DNA from: Endozoicomonas sp. GU-1
GTDB taxonomy: Bacteria; Pseudomonadota; Gammaproteobacteria; Pseudomonadales; Endozoicomonadaceae
Assembly: GCF_027366395.1 (NCBI RefSeq)
Contig: NZ_CP114771.1
Location: 1,116,001 to 1,180,000, forward strand
Length of the DNA stretch: 64,000 bases
Direction of reading: 5' to 3'
Shown here: piece by piece, positions 29,866 through 38,563 of the stretch
Layout of the letters: each line of letters starts with the position of its first letter
How positions within the stretch are numbered: the first letter of the stretch is position 1
The notes under the pieces: generated by a model
What the model was told of the DNA's origin: nothing
Seen by the model: only the letters and a program-made list of their open reading frames with translations
The model's database searches: none
Position numbers and translations under genes: made by a program

Positions 29866-30430
29866 TATGATTTTCATGTGACAAAAGAATTATCTGCGAT
29901 AGGCAGCCCTCCATGGAAGCATGAATCAGTATCTGGAAGCGTATTGCCGGAAAATGGAGTCGCTTCCGGAAGAGAGTCGAATCAGTTACAAAAATATGCA
30001 GGCTATCAAACTCTGGCAAAAATGCTGGTTAACTGCGAAAAGCACCCAAGAAATTACCGGAGATATGTTGATTGATCTTCTGGATGAACGATTAGAAAAA
30101 GTAACGCCTGCCATCAATCATCTTTAAGTATATGTGTTGCGTCGTGCTTTGGATTTTCAAAAACGGGTTGGCCTGTATTTCAGACGGTTTATCACCGATG
30201 CTCTGATGAAAGAACTTTCGATGCTTAAGCTGGAGGGCAAGACGATACGCGCCTAACAGAGCATCAGGTGTATCTGCTTTACAAGGAGTTTCTGGAGGGT
30301 TACAACAACCCAAGGGCAAAAGTACCTTACCACTATCGGAATCCACCGGATTACTGGGCTGTTTGTAAGGCAATGGAAGAGAATTATTGGGCCAGAAATG
30401 AGTGCTTTATCCTCGCCGACAGCAGGGAAT
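29866..30430 (+). pseudogene. Tyrosine recombinase (integrase) remnants
   Basis: Frames on the plus strand resemble pieces of a phage integrase. 29921-30127 contains YKNMQAIKLWQKCWLTAKST and EITGDMLIDLLDERLEKVT, similar to the SAM-like core-binding domain. 30275-30430 contains YRNPPDYWAVCKAMEENYWA, identical in part to the end of the integrase pseudogene at 47.3 kb. The catalytic middle is missing. The short start block YDFHVTKELSAIGS also recurs at 42262. Confidence 0.5.
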
Positions 30431-30512
30431 TGTAAAAGGGGCTGAGCAAAGCACAGACTTTATTGTGCTGTATCGCTCATAGCGCTGTAGTTATGGGCAA
30501 TAATACTCCTTC

Positions 30513-32383
30513 GTAATTTCTCAAAAACTGCTGCAAAGCCCACAGGATAGAATCTGGGAAGCTTTTTCAATCAAACTCTCCAGCCTCGGGAACAGCGCTG
30601 CTCCATTTAACCTGTCTGTCAGATAGTCCCAGAATGAAAGACCATACAGGCGACACGTTTTCTTCAGACTGGCAAGGTGTCCGCGACTTTGCCGTCCTGC
30701 TTCGCTCCGCGTGCCGCCGCTAATCTTACGGCGCTTGACGTATTCTCGTATCAGGCTTTCACTCAGGTTGTTATGTAACGGAAGGCTTGGGTCTTCCAGT
30801 ACCAGCAACAGCTCTTTTTCTATGACAGCAAGGCCTGAGAGCGCTTGCTGGAGAGCCCTGCAATTTGTGCGTGTCTGGATTAGGGCTAAAAAGCCTAGTC
30901 GTCCCTTCATGGCGTTCTCTTTGGAAGGCTCAGCCTTGAAGGCTTTCAGATCATCATAAATCGCCCAGAGCCATGTCCGGCACCATTTCTGGGCACTGGC
31001 TTGTTGCTCATTGACAGGATGAACCTTGTACAGCAACCGCTCTGCATGTACCCAGCACTGGGCGTGTTTGAACACATTGAACTGTTGTGCGCCATCGCTG
31101 AAGGTTGTCAGATGCCCTAAGCCATGTTCTATCAAACTGGCATAGATCAAGGCTTCACTGGCTTGTTGCAGGCGTTTTTTGCCTGTCAGGCCATGCTCTT
31201 TCATGCAGGCCTTCCAGGCTTCATAACTCAGGAAAGTCACTCCAACGTATGGCTGGAGTACACGCAGCCACTTTTGGGGATATTTGAGTGTCCTCAGGTA
31301 GTCCAGGGCATTCCCTGTCATCGCGTACGTCCGAAAAGGCCGGTGCAGAAGGCTTAGAAAATTCTCCCGGCTTTTGCTACCTGTGGTGGCATACCAGGCA
31401 AACGACTCATTACAGATGATGGTGCAGTAACCATTTTGTCCTTGATGCCTTGCCCCTGTGTCGTCTGTCTGAATGTAGCTTGAGCAACGAAGGCCTGCGA
31501 CCAGGATCTCATCCTTCTCACTTTGAAACTGCTCATTCCCTTTAGTGATCAGGTTGCTCAGTTCCCCCGGCGAGATGGAGAGGCCAATATCCCAGAGCCA
31601 TTCCAGCAGCTGCGGTTGGGTAACACCACAACCGAAATACTGGTGAAGAATGTAGGCTTGCAATGTCGGGCCATAATGGTGCCCGTGCAAATTCGCTGGA
31701 GGCTTGGCAGTGACTGTTTTCCCGTCCGGTGTTATCCATTGATCAAGCAAATATTCGACACTGGTTGGCTTGATCACCAGATCTTGTACATAGAATGGGG
31801 TAGTGCCGTTCCAGGTAGATCCCGGAGGAACACCACAGGCCGGGACACGTATGCTCTTTTCAGGCGGTGGCTTTGTGGGTTGCTTGCGCTGATTACGAGT
31901 ACTTTCATCCGGTTTGCTGACCTTATGTTTTGGGACATCATCCGGGTCAGCTTCATCACCTTGACCGGTTGCCGGTGGAGTACCGGGAGGGCCGTCTGAG
32001 TCATCAGGGGGCTTGGTATTTGGTTTGATGTCAGGCTTGGGAGGCAGCTTTTTAAGACGGCGGATTTCAGCCTCAAGGGCTTCAACTTTCTCCTGTAGCT
32101 GAGTGATCTGCTCTTGCTGCTGAACGCCTTGTGCCTGCAGCCTGGCAATCAACTCCTTCTGGAGAACGTTCTCTTTCTGGGACAGAGCCAATGCTTTCTG
32201 GGACAAAGCCAGCGACTCCTTGAGCAATGTGTTGTGCTGCTGGAGCTGAGCAAGATAATCCAAGACTTTTTGGCCTGGATGGTCATGCTGGACATTGGTT
32301 GCAGGAAAAGGAAAATTCATGGTGTAAAAGGATAGGCTAGAGACGTGTATTTTGCTTTATGTCAGCACTTTCTGAGAACATAC
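30513..32383 (-). mobile_element. IS66-like element with single transposase
   Basis: The proposed ends, GTAATTTCTCAAAAACTGCTG and the inverse of GTATGTTCTCAGAAAGTGCTG, agree at about 18 of 24 positions and begin with GTA like other IS66 ends. No target duplication is visible. The element separates integrase debris from repeat gene copy 6. Confidence 0.6.
30521..32320 (-). CDS. IS66-family transposase (orphan TnpC type)
   Basis: A 599-residue transposase. Residues 20-95 form a strong coiled coil (QKALALSQKENVLQKELIA, LQEKVEALEAEIRRLKKL), followed by a Pro-rich linker near residues 95-150. The catalytic core has SSYIQTDDTGARHQGQNGYC near residue 282 with the first aspartates and LHNNLSESLIREYVKRRKIS near residue 516, the IS66 block containing the glutamate. 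There are no tnpA or tnpB genes beside it, which fits the simpler subgroup of the family. Confidence 0.85.
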   Translation of the reverse strand: MNFPFPATNVQHDHPGQKVLDYLAQLQQHNTLLKESLALSQKALALSQKENVLQKELIARLQAQGVQQQEQITQLQEKVEALEAEIRRLKKLPPKPDIKPNTKPPDDSDGPPGTPPATGQGDEADPDDVPKHKVSKPDESTRNQRKQPTKPPPEKSIRVPACGVPPGSTWNGTTPFYVQDLVIKPTSVEYLLDQWITPDGKTVTAKPPANLHGHHYGPTLQAYILHQYFGCGVTQPQLLEWLWDIGLSISPGELSNLITKGNEQFQSEKDEILVAGLRCSSYIQTDDTGARHQGQNGYCTIICNESFAWYATTGSKSRENFLSLLHRPFRTYAMTGNALDYLRTLKYPQKWLRVLQPYVGVTFLSYEAWKACMKEHGLTGKKRLQQASEALIYASLIEHGLGHLTTFSDGAQQFNVFKHAQCWVHAERLLYKVHPVNEQQASAQKWCRTWLWAIYDDLKAFKAEPSKENAMKGRLGFLALIQTRTNCRALQQALSGLAVIEKELLLVLEDPSLPLHNNLSESLIREYVKRRKISGGTRSEAGRQSRGHLASLKKTCRLYGLSFWDYLTDRLNGAALFPRLESLIEKASQILSCGLCSSF

Positions 32384-33073
32384 CTGAATTTTTACTAAAA
32401 CTCTTGGGTCGTTTCAGCTAAATTAAAAGTCAGTGGTAAATCACTTGGGTTTTTAGTTGAATTGACTGACTGAAGATACCGCTCTCTTGCGATCACGGCT
32501 TGCTCTTTAGCTTCTTTCTTGTTGGAGGTTTGTATTTTGATTCTTTTGTAGGTATTTGTATAGATCTTTTGCCCCTCGACGTAAGCGGGATCTTTGCGAA
32601 GCTCCCTTTGGCGCTTCCTCTGGCGCTCTCTTTTGCGCTCGGCGTAAGCGGGATCTTTGCGAAGCTCCCTTTGGTGCTCCCTTTTGCGCACCCTTTCGCG
32701 CTCGGCGTAAGCGGGGTCTGTCTGGTAGCGCACCCTTTGGCGCACTCTTTCGCGCTCCCTTTTGCGCTTGGCGTAAGTGGGATCTTTGCGAAGCCTTCTT
32801 TGGAACTCCTTTTCGCGCTCGGCGTAAGCGGGATCTGTCTGGTAGCGCTTCCTTTTGTGCTCCCTTCGGCGCTCTCTTTTGCGCTCGGCAAGTGAAAAAT
32901 TGCCATCAACATAAACTTCTGCCCGGGTTGTTTGATTATCACTTGTAGTTTGGTGCATGTATAACGGATTAACGACAGCAACTGGCCGTAAATCTTGTGA
33001 ACTATGAATTCCGGCAAGAAGATTAGTTAACTGTAAACCTGAGCTTGTATGATTCACTGTTGTTTGCTCTCTA

Positions 33074-34774
33074 GTTCTCGTCCAAAAACGCATCAGCCAA
33101 TCATAATCGGACTATACGTACGTTTTAATATTTCCTGAAATTCCAGCGATCCAGAAAAAAACCTCCTTTTTTTTCTCTAATCTGGGACGGATATTGGAGA
33201 AAAACGCAAAAAGCAGGCAGAAAACATCCTCCCACCATGCTGGAAAGGTACTTTGATGTAGCGTGGAGGTGGCTATCAGGATGGTGCCGGGTGCCTGGCC
33301 AGAATCACCAGGTTGTAACAGACCACCGATAACCAACAATGAGAGTCAAAACGCTCAGAACCCTTGCAGTGGCAACGTGATAGCCCAAAACATCTCTTTA
33401 GCCACGAAATTCCCGCTTCAATACCTGCCCGGAAGCGAAAGAGCGTTTTATACACATACTGACTTTTAGTCATCTCTTCGACTTCAAGTCCGCGCTTCTT
33501 ATTAAAAGCCACATCGCTGATTCCCATAGCCTTGGCTTTTTCCAAATTTACTCGACACGCGTATCCACCGTCACCGCTTGTCTGGCGAGGTACACGACCA
33601 TAAATTTCTTTTTGTCTTTCCATCATCGGAATGAATCGGTCCGAATCCGCTGGGTTACCTTCCTCAATAACCAGGTCCAGGATCAATCGACTTTTTCCCT
33701 GAACCAGGTTCAGTTTATGGCCGTACTGCACTTGTCGCCTGTCTTTTACGATGATATCCGTATGGGGTTCATACAGGCTAACCACTTTCTCCTGGGCTGG
33801 CACCTTTTCACCCTTAAAGACCCTGCGCTCTGTCTGGGAGACTATTACATCCACCAGGGGTAACAGGTGATCCACATCGGCCTGCCACTTGTCGGCATCA
33901 TCAGCCAGGAGACACTGCCCCTGCTGACGGGCGTCTGCAAGCTTGACAGTGGCTTCGATAAGCACCTTCCGGGATTTTCGGGTCAACTGCAGCAGTTTTT
34001 TATAATGCTGTTGCCGCTCTTCTTTACCAGAGTAGATGCATTTTCTGGCCGCATCTTTTACGGCTCGGTTGTGATGGGTATATTCATAAAGCGGTGTCGC
34101 TGTCAGTGTTTGTCCCCGTTCCAGCAGACGACAAATTTCTTTAACGGAACTGGCTAAAAGATCACTGTCGCAGGGAGGTTTGATATCCGATTCGGTGACT
34201 GTGCTGTCAATAGCCACAGTACGCCCTTTTTCAATACCCTGATCTTTAGCGGTCATTAGCTGACAGTTATTAATCCGCTCCCATGTAGATGCAGTAAGAA
34301 GGCTGATGAGCCCATGCAAACTGGAGCGACTGGGGCGCTGGTTTGGTTCGAGGCGACAAAAGTCTCGAAAGAGCATGGAGTCCATCAAAACAAACGACAA
34401 GTAGTCATAATCACAATTCAAATACTGTTTCAGAAGTGCCGCACGAAGAACGGATTCTGCTGATAGTCCGTTCCGCCCAGTGTTCTGTTTATCACCAGAA
34501 CTTAAGTCCTCATAAATCCAGTCATTGAACTGTGGATGGGCATCAAGCCATTGCGAGATACCGGAAAGCTGGGAGCAGATTTCATGAGGTACGTAATGGA
34601 GTTCCATACTACACTGCAAATTGCGTTTTTTGCGCATTTGGAGCCCTCTGTTTTTGGCAATCCCTTATGTTTCTTGGTCTTGGGAAGTTTAGTCGCCAGA
34701 TAGCAGTAGGGCTCCACTTAATTTTTCAGAATAAAATCTACAGTTTTCAATTGGTTGTGTTTTTGGACGAGAAC
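33074..34774 (-). mobile_element. ISNCY-family element, complete, 6-bp target duplication
   Basis: The 1701-bp element has perfect terminal repeats GTTCTCGTCCAAAAAC / GTTTTTGGACGAGAAC. TCTCTA is duplicated at 33068-33073 and 34775-34780. Intact family members have a single TCTCTA at this place, proving insertion into copy 6. Confidence 0.93.
33276..34637 (-). CDS. ISNCY-family transposase
   Basis: A complete 453-residue transposase. The N-terminal MRKKRNLQCSMELHYVPHEI, then GRNGLSAESVLRAALLKQYL and KGRTVAIDSTVTESDIKPP near residue 138 (first catalytic aspartate) fit the ISNCY group. GDGGYACRVNLEKAKAMGI near residue 359 supplies the second acidic residue and RFRAGIEAGISWLKRCFGLS near residue 407 the glutamate. 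Both ends and both target duplications are intact, so the insertion is probably fairly recent. Confidence 0.88.
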   Translation of the reverse strand: MRKKRNLQCSMELHYVPHEICSQLSGISQWLDAHPQFNDWIYEDLSSGDKQNTGRNGLSAESVLRAALLKQYLNCDYDYLSFVLMDSMLFRDFCRLEPNQRPSRSSLHGLISLLTASTWERINNCQLMTAKDQGIEKGRTVAIDSTVTESDIKPPCDSDLLASSVKEICRLLERGQTLTATPLYEYTHHNRAVKDAARKCIYSGKEERQQHYKKLLQLTRKSRKVLIEATVKLADARQQGQCLLADDADKWQADVDHLLPLVDVIVSQTERRVFKGEKVPAQEKVVSLYEPHTDIIVKDRRQVQYGHKLNLVQGKSRLILDLVIEEGNPADSDRFIPMMERQKEIYGRVPRQTSGDGGYACRVNLEKAKAMGISDVAFNKKRGLEVEEMTKSQYVYKTLFRFRAGIEAGISWLKRCFGLSRCHCKGSERFDSHCWLSVVCYNLVILARHPAPS

Positions 34775-35289
34775 TCTCTAATTTCAAGCTCGTCCCACGG
34801 TATTAGCTGCTGAAAGGGAGTACTTGGTGTCAGTAATAATGGATTATTAACAGTTTCATAATCATCCTGGTAAGGAATATACTCATCAAGAATGGATTAT
34901 GGTATCTCTTGAATACCTGTTCCAGAAGCATTTTCTGAATCGAAGTTTGTTAGAGATTCAATGTTATATTTAATTAATGAATTAGAATGATCAGCTTCGT
35001 GTTGATATATATCTGGTGCGCTATTGTAAATAGAAATAGAGTTCAGCACTCGCACTGGCATGCCTTGATAAATCGGCTGCTGTTCTTGGTATGCTAAACC
35101 TGATGCACTGGAACAAAGATGATAAAAATAGGCATCGTATGAAGGAAATTGATTGATTTGATACATTGAAATATTGAATTATTGAATTATTGAATTACAG
35201 CTTAAGACCACGCCTTCTTATAAAAGTTCCTATCTTTCACCACTCATTCTTTATTTATGTCAATAAAGCATAAAGAATTGCTGTGTGTA

Positions 35290-35425
35290 TTACTAATAGT
35301 CGCGTAAAACTCCTCAAAAGCCAGCGCCTCACAGATTAGCAAGACGGTAGCGGGCGGTTTACAGGTAGAGAGCTCATGATAGAAACATCAATAATCTCTT
35401 GCTTCGATTGCTGACCGTTCACTAA
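35290..35425 (+). pseudogene. Gene B start fused to gene A end (first junction)
   Basis: After the copy 6 leader, TNSRVKLLKSQRLTD recalls the start of gene B. It then runs into a CTTCGATTGCTGACCGTTCACTAA segment that encodes LRLLTVH and stop, the end of gene A. The same junction occurs at 36844-36989. Confidence 0.8.
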
Positions 35426-35441
35426 AGTTGAGAGGGATCGA

Positions 35442-36735
35442 TCAGGACTGTAAATATTCCTTTAGCTTGACGACTGAAAAGCGGGGGGCAGTACCTTCTG
35501 AATTTTTACTGGAACTCTGGGTCGTTTCAGTTAAATTAGAAGTCAGTGGTAAATCACCTGATTTTTTAGTTGAATTGACTGACTGAAGATACCGCTCTCT
35601 TGCGATCACAGCCTGCTCTTTAGCTTCTTTCTTGTTGGAGGTTTGTATTTTGATTCTTGTGTAGGTCTTTATATAGATTTTTTGTCCCACGGCGTAAGCT
35701 TGATCTACCCGGTAGCGCTCCCTTTGGCGCTCCCTCTGGCGCTCGGCGTAAGCTGGATCTTTGCGAAGCTCCCTTTGGCGATTCCTTTGGCGCTCCCTTT
35801 CGCGCTCGGCGTAAGCGGGATCTTTGCGAAGCTTCCTTTGCCGATCCCTTTGGCGCTCCCTTTGGCGCTCGGCATAAGTGGGATCTGTCTGGTAGCGATC
35901 CCTTTGGTACTCCCTGGTGCGCTCCCTTTGGCGCTCGGGGTAAGCGGGACCTTTACGAAGTTCTCCTTGGTATTCAATATGTGAAAAATTTTCATCAATA
36001 GCTTTTTTGGCTTGAATCGTAGGAGATGTATATTGTTGAAGATGTTCACTTTTCAATCGTCGGTTAATAATCGCAATCGGCGGCTATGTTGTGCTTAAAG
36101 GTTGAAGATAATATGGTACCAATTAGCTGTTGGTTCTGGTCATTAAAAACAACACTATTAGGCTGTTAAGAGTCTAAAATGCTCATTTTCATGCCCTTCT
36201 TGCACTCCAGTAAGCTATTTAATTCATACGATTATCCCAATAAATCGCTTTCAACCCTTAAGCACAACATAGCCGCAATCGGCGCTGTAGATTTAGAGAA
36301 ATTACCAATGCCGTCTTGTTTAGGAATTTGAATAGGTGGATTAAGTTTGGTATCAACATCTGTCGATGTTTGCGAGATTGATTGAATACCCTTTGTTAAG
36401 GAGTATATCGAAAAAGTTTTATTTTCAGGGTCATATTCTGCAATCTGACAATTTTCCAGTGGTATAGCTACTGAAATTGCAGGAGAATCGTTATAGCTGT
36501 TTTGATTTTGTACAGTGAAATCTTTCAATAATTTTTTCTTATGATTTAAATACCCTTGATTATCTGAACGCGTAGATTGATCAGACATGTCATGGTTAGT
36601 TACAGGTTTTCCAACTTCAGTAACCGTCCAGGAAAAAACCTGACCTGTTGCACCAGATTCAGCTAAAGATATGTCTTGAATATTAAAAAGGCCATTAGGG
36701 GCTGGACTTAAGTGAGAAGAAGTTAGTCTATCCAT
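35442..36735 (-). pseudogene. DPAYA-repeat protein copy 7 (type 2), split by a MITE
   Basis: The N-terminal part (36284-36735) starts MDRLTSSHLSPAPNGLFNIQ and matches type 2 copies through NPPIQIPKQDGIGNFSKST. The C-terminal part (35442-36072) starts at RLKSEHLQQYTSPTIQAKKA and has six repeat motifs with the tail IYIKTYTRIKIQTSNKKEAK. A 193-bp insertion with inverted ends and a duplicated GCAATCGGC separates them; it brings in stop codons. Apart from this the two parts are well preserved. Confidence 0.82.
36082..36274. mobile_element. 193-bp miniature inverted-repeat element (MITE)
   Basis: The element starts GGCTATGTTGTGCTTAAAGG and ends with the inverse of GGCTATGTTGTGCTTAAGGG; about 24 of 25 terminal bases are paired. 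GCAATCGGC is repeated at 36073-36081 and 36275-36283. Because G and C at the edges can be assigned either way, the true duplication may be 7 to 9 bp. There is no coding capacity, so it must have been moved by a transposase elsewhere. Confidence 0.88.
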
Positions 36736-36843
36736 TGAATTATCGAGTTATTGAATTACAGCTTAAGACCACGCTTTCTTATAAAAGTTCCTCCCTAACG
36801 CCACTCATTTACCTTTTTTATTTATATCAACCAAGTATAAAAT

Positions 36844-36989
36844 TTGCTACGGCGATTACTAATAGTGACGTAAAACTCTTCGAAAGCCAGCGCCTCACCG
36901 GTGTGCAAGACAGTGGCGGGCGGTTTACAGGTAGCGAGGTCATTGGAAACATCAATAATCTCTTTCTTCGATTGCTGTCCGTTCACTAA
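36844..36989 (+). pseudogene. Gene B start fused to gene A end (second junction)
   Basis: The frame reads AITNSDVKLFESQRLTGVQD, then VIGNINNLF of gene B, and continues in frame as LRLLSVH and stop, the end of gene A. This is the same recombination point as at 35425, so the segment between has been duplicated in tandem. Confidence 0.85.
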
Positions 36990-38213
36990 GGCTGAGAGGG
37001 ATCGATCGGGACGGTAAATATTCCTTCAGCTTGACGGCAGAAAAGCGGGTGAGCAGAACCTTTTGAATTTTTACTGGAACTCTGGGTCGCTTTAGCTAAA
37101 TTAGAAGTCAATGGTAAATCACCTGTGTTTTTAGCTGAATTGACTGACTGAAGATACCGCTCTCTTGCGATCACAGCTTGCTTTTTAGCTTCTTTCTTGT
37201 TAGAGGTTTGCATTTTGATTCTTCGGAAAGTCTTTTTATAGATCTTTTGTCCCTCGACGTAAGCGGGATCTTTGCGAAGCTCCTTTTGGCGCTCACTTTT
37301 TCGCTTGGCATAAGCGGGATCTGTATGGTAACGCTCCCTTTCGCGCTTGGCGTAAGCGGGATATTTGCGAAGCTCCCTTAGGCGCTCCCTTTGGCGCTCG
37401 GCGTAAGCGGAATCTGTCTGGTAGAGCTCCCTTCGGCGCTCCCTTTCGTGCTTCCTTTTGCGCTCGGCATAAGCGGGATCTGTCTGGTAACGCTTCCTTT
37501 GGCGCTCCCTTTGGCGCTCGGCGTAAGCGGGATCTGTCTGGTAGCGCTCCCTTTGGCGCTCCCTTTGTCGCTCGGTGTAAGCGAGATCTGTCCGGTAGAG
37601 CTCCCTGCGGCGTTCCCTTTTGCACTCGGCAAGTGAAAAACTGCCATCAACATTCACTTCTGCCTGGGTTGTTTGGTTATCACTTGTAGCTTGGTACATG
37701 CATAACGGATTAACGACAGCAACTGGCCATAAATCTTGAGAACTATGAATTTCGGCACGAAGATTAGTTAACTGTAAACCTGAGCTTGTATGATGCGCTG
37801 TTGTTTGCTCTCTAATTTCAAGCTCATCCCGCGATATTAACTGCTGAAAGGGATTACTTGGTGTGAGTAATAATGGATTTTTAACGTGTTCATAATCATT
37901 CTGGTAAGGAACATATTTATCAAGAATGGATTGTGGTATCTCTTGAATACCTGTTTCAGAAGTGTTTTCTGAATCGAAGTTTGCTAGAGATTTAATATTA
38001 TATTTAATTAAAAAGATTAGCTTTATTTTGATATATATCTGGTTCGCTATTGTAAATAGAAATAGGGTTTAGCACTCGAGCTGGCATGCCTTGGTAAATA
38101 AGCTGTTGTTCGGTAGCACCAAATTGCTGTTCCTGATCTACTGAACCTAATGCGCTGGAACAAGGATAAGAAAAAGAAACATCAAATGAAGGAGGTTGAT
38201 TGTTTTGATTCAT
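36986..38213 (-). pseudogene. DPAYA-repeat protein copy 8 (type 1), one frameshift
   Basis: The first 69 codons (38004-38213, MNQNNQPPSFDVSFSYPCSS) end in a stop because about a dozen bases near 38010 are lost relative to other copies. From there the other frame continues through EIPQSILDKYVPYQNDYEHV, SRDELEIREQTTAHHTSSGL, DLWPVAVVNPLCMYQATS, seven repeat motifs and the tail IYKKTFRRIKMQTSNKKEAK to 36986. A single small indel therefore separates it from an intact gene. Confidence 0.8.
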
Positions 38214-38321
38214 TGAATTATCAGATTGTTGAATTACAGCCTAAGACCACGCCTCCTTATAAAAGTTCCTCTCTTTCACAACTCATTCTTTATTTATATC
38301 AACTAAGTGTAAGGATTTGCT

Positions 38322-38556
38322 ATGGCGATTACTATAATAGTGACGTAAAACTCTTCGAAAGTCAGCGCCTCACAGATAATGAAGACGGTGGCGGTCGGGT
38401 TACAGGCAGCGAGGTCATTGATGGCAAGATCAATAATCTCTTTCAGGACATTTCCCGGATCGACCGAACCATTGGTGATGTGGCTTTGCGGAAGGTGTTT
38501 ATCGGGATCAGCACCGACAGCAATGGCTGCCTGAAAAAAAGATTGTTGAGCCATCC
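38322..38556 (+). pseudogene. Gene B start, cut by IS1634
   Basis: After the leader of copy 8 the frame reads NSDVKLFESQRLTDNEDGGG, then VTGSEVIDGKINNLFQDISR and VALRKVFIGISTDSNG. This is the longest piece of the N-terminal part of gene B in the window. It is interrupted by the IS1634 element. Confidence 0.85.
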
Positions 38557-38563
38557 TTCAGAT

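Larger units (their letters stand above)
32395..35166 (-). pseudogene. DPAYA-repeat protein copy 6 (type 1), split by an ISNCY element
   Basis: The N-terminal part (34781-35166) starts MYQINQFPSYDAYFYHLCSS and carries the usual SENASGTGIQEIP block. A stop at 34897 follows EIP (an ATGGATTATGG variant), so there is a second lesion. The C-terminal part (32395-33067) starts at REQTTVNHTSSGLQL and has six repeat motifs and the tail IYTNTYKRIKIQTSNKKEAK. The IS lies between TCTCTA duplications, so removing it rejoins the reading frame REQTT. The leader has three rather than two TTGAATTA-type units before the start. Confidence 0.8.

Noticed and set aside
31523-31999. Plus-strand frame of 158 codons opposite the IS66-like transposase
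   Set aside because: It lies entirely within the transposase gene on the other strand and has no motif or ribosome-binding site.
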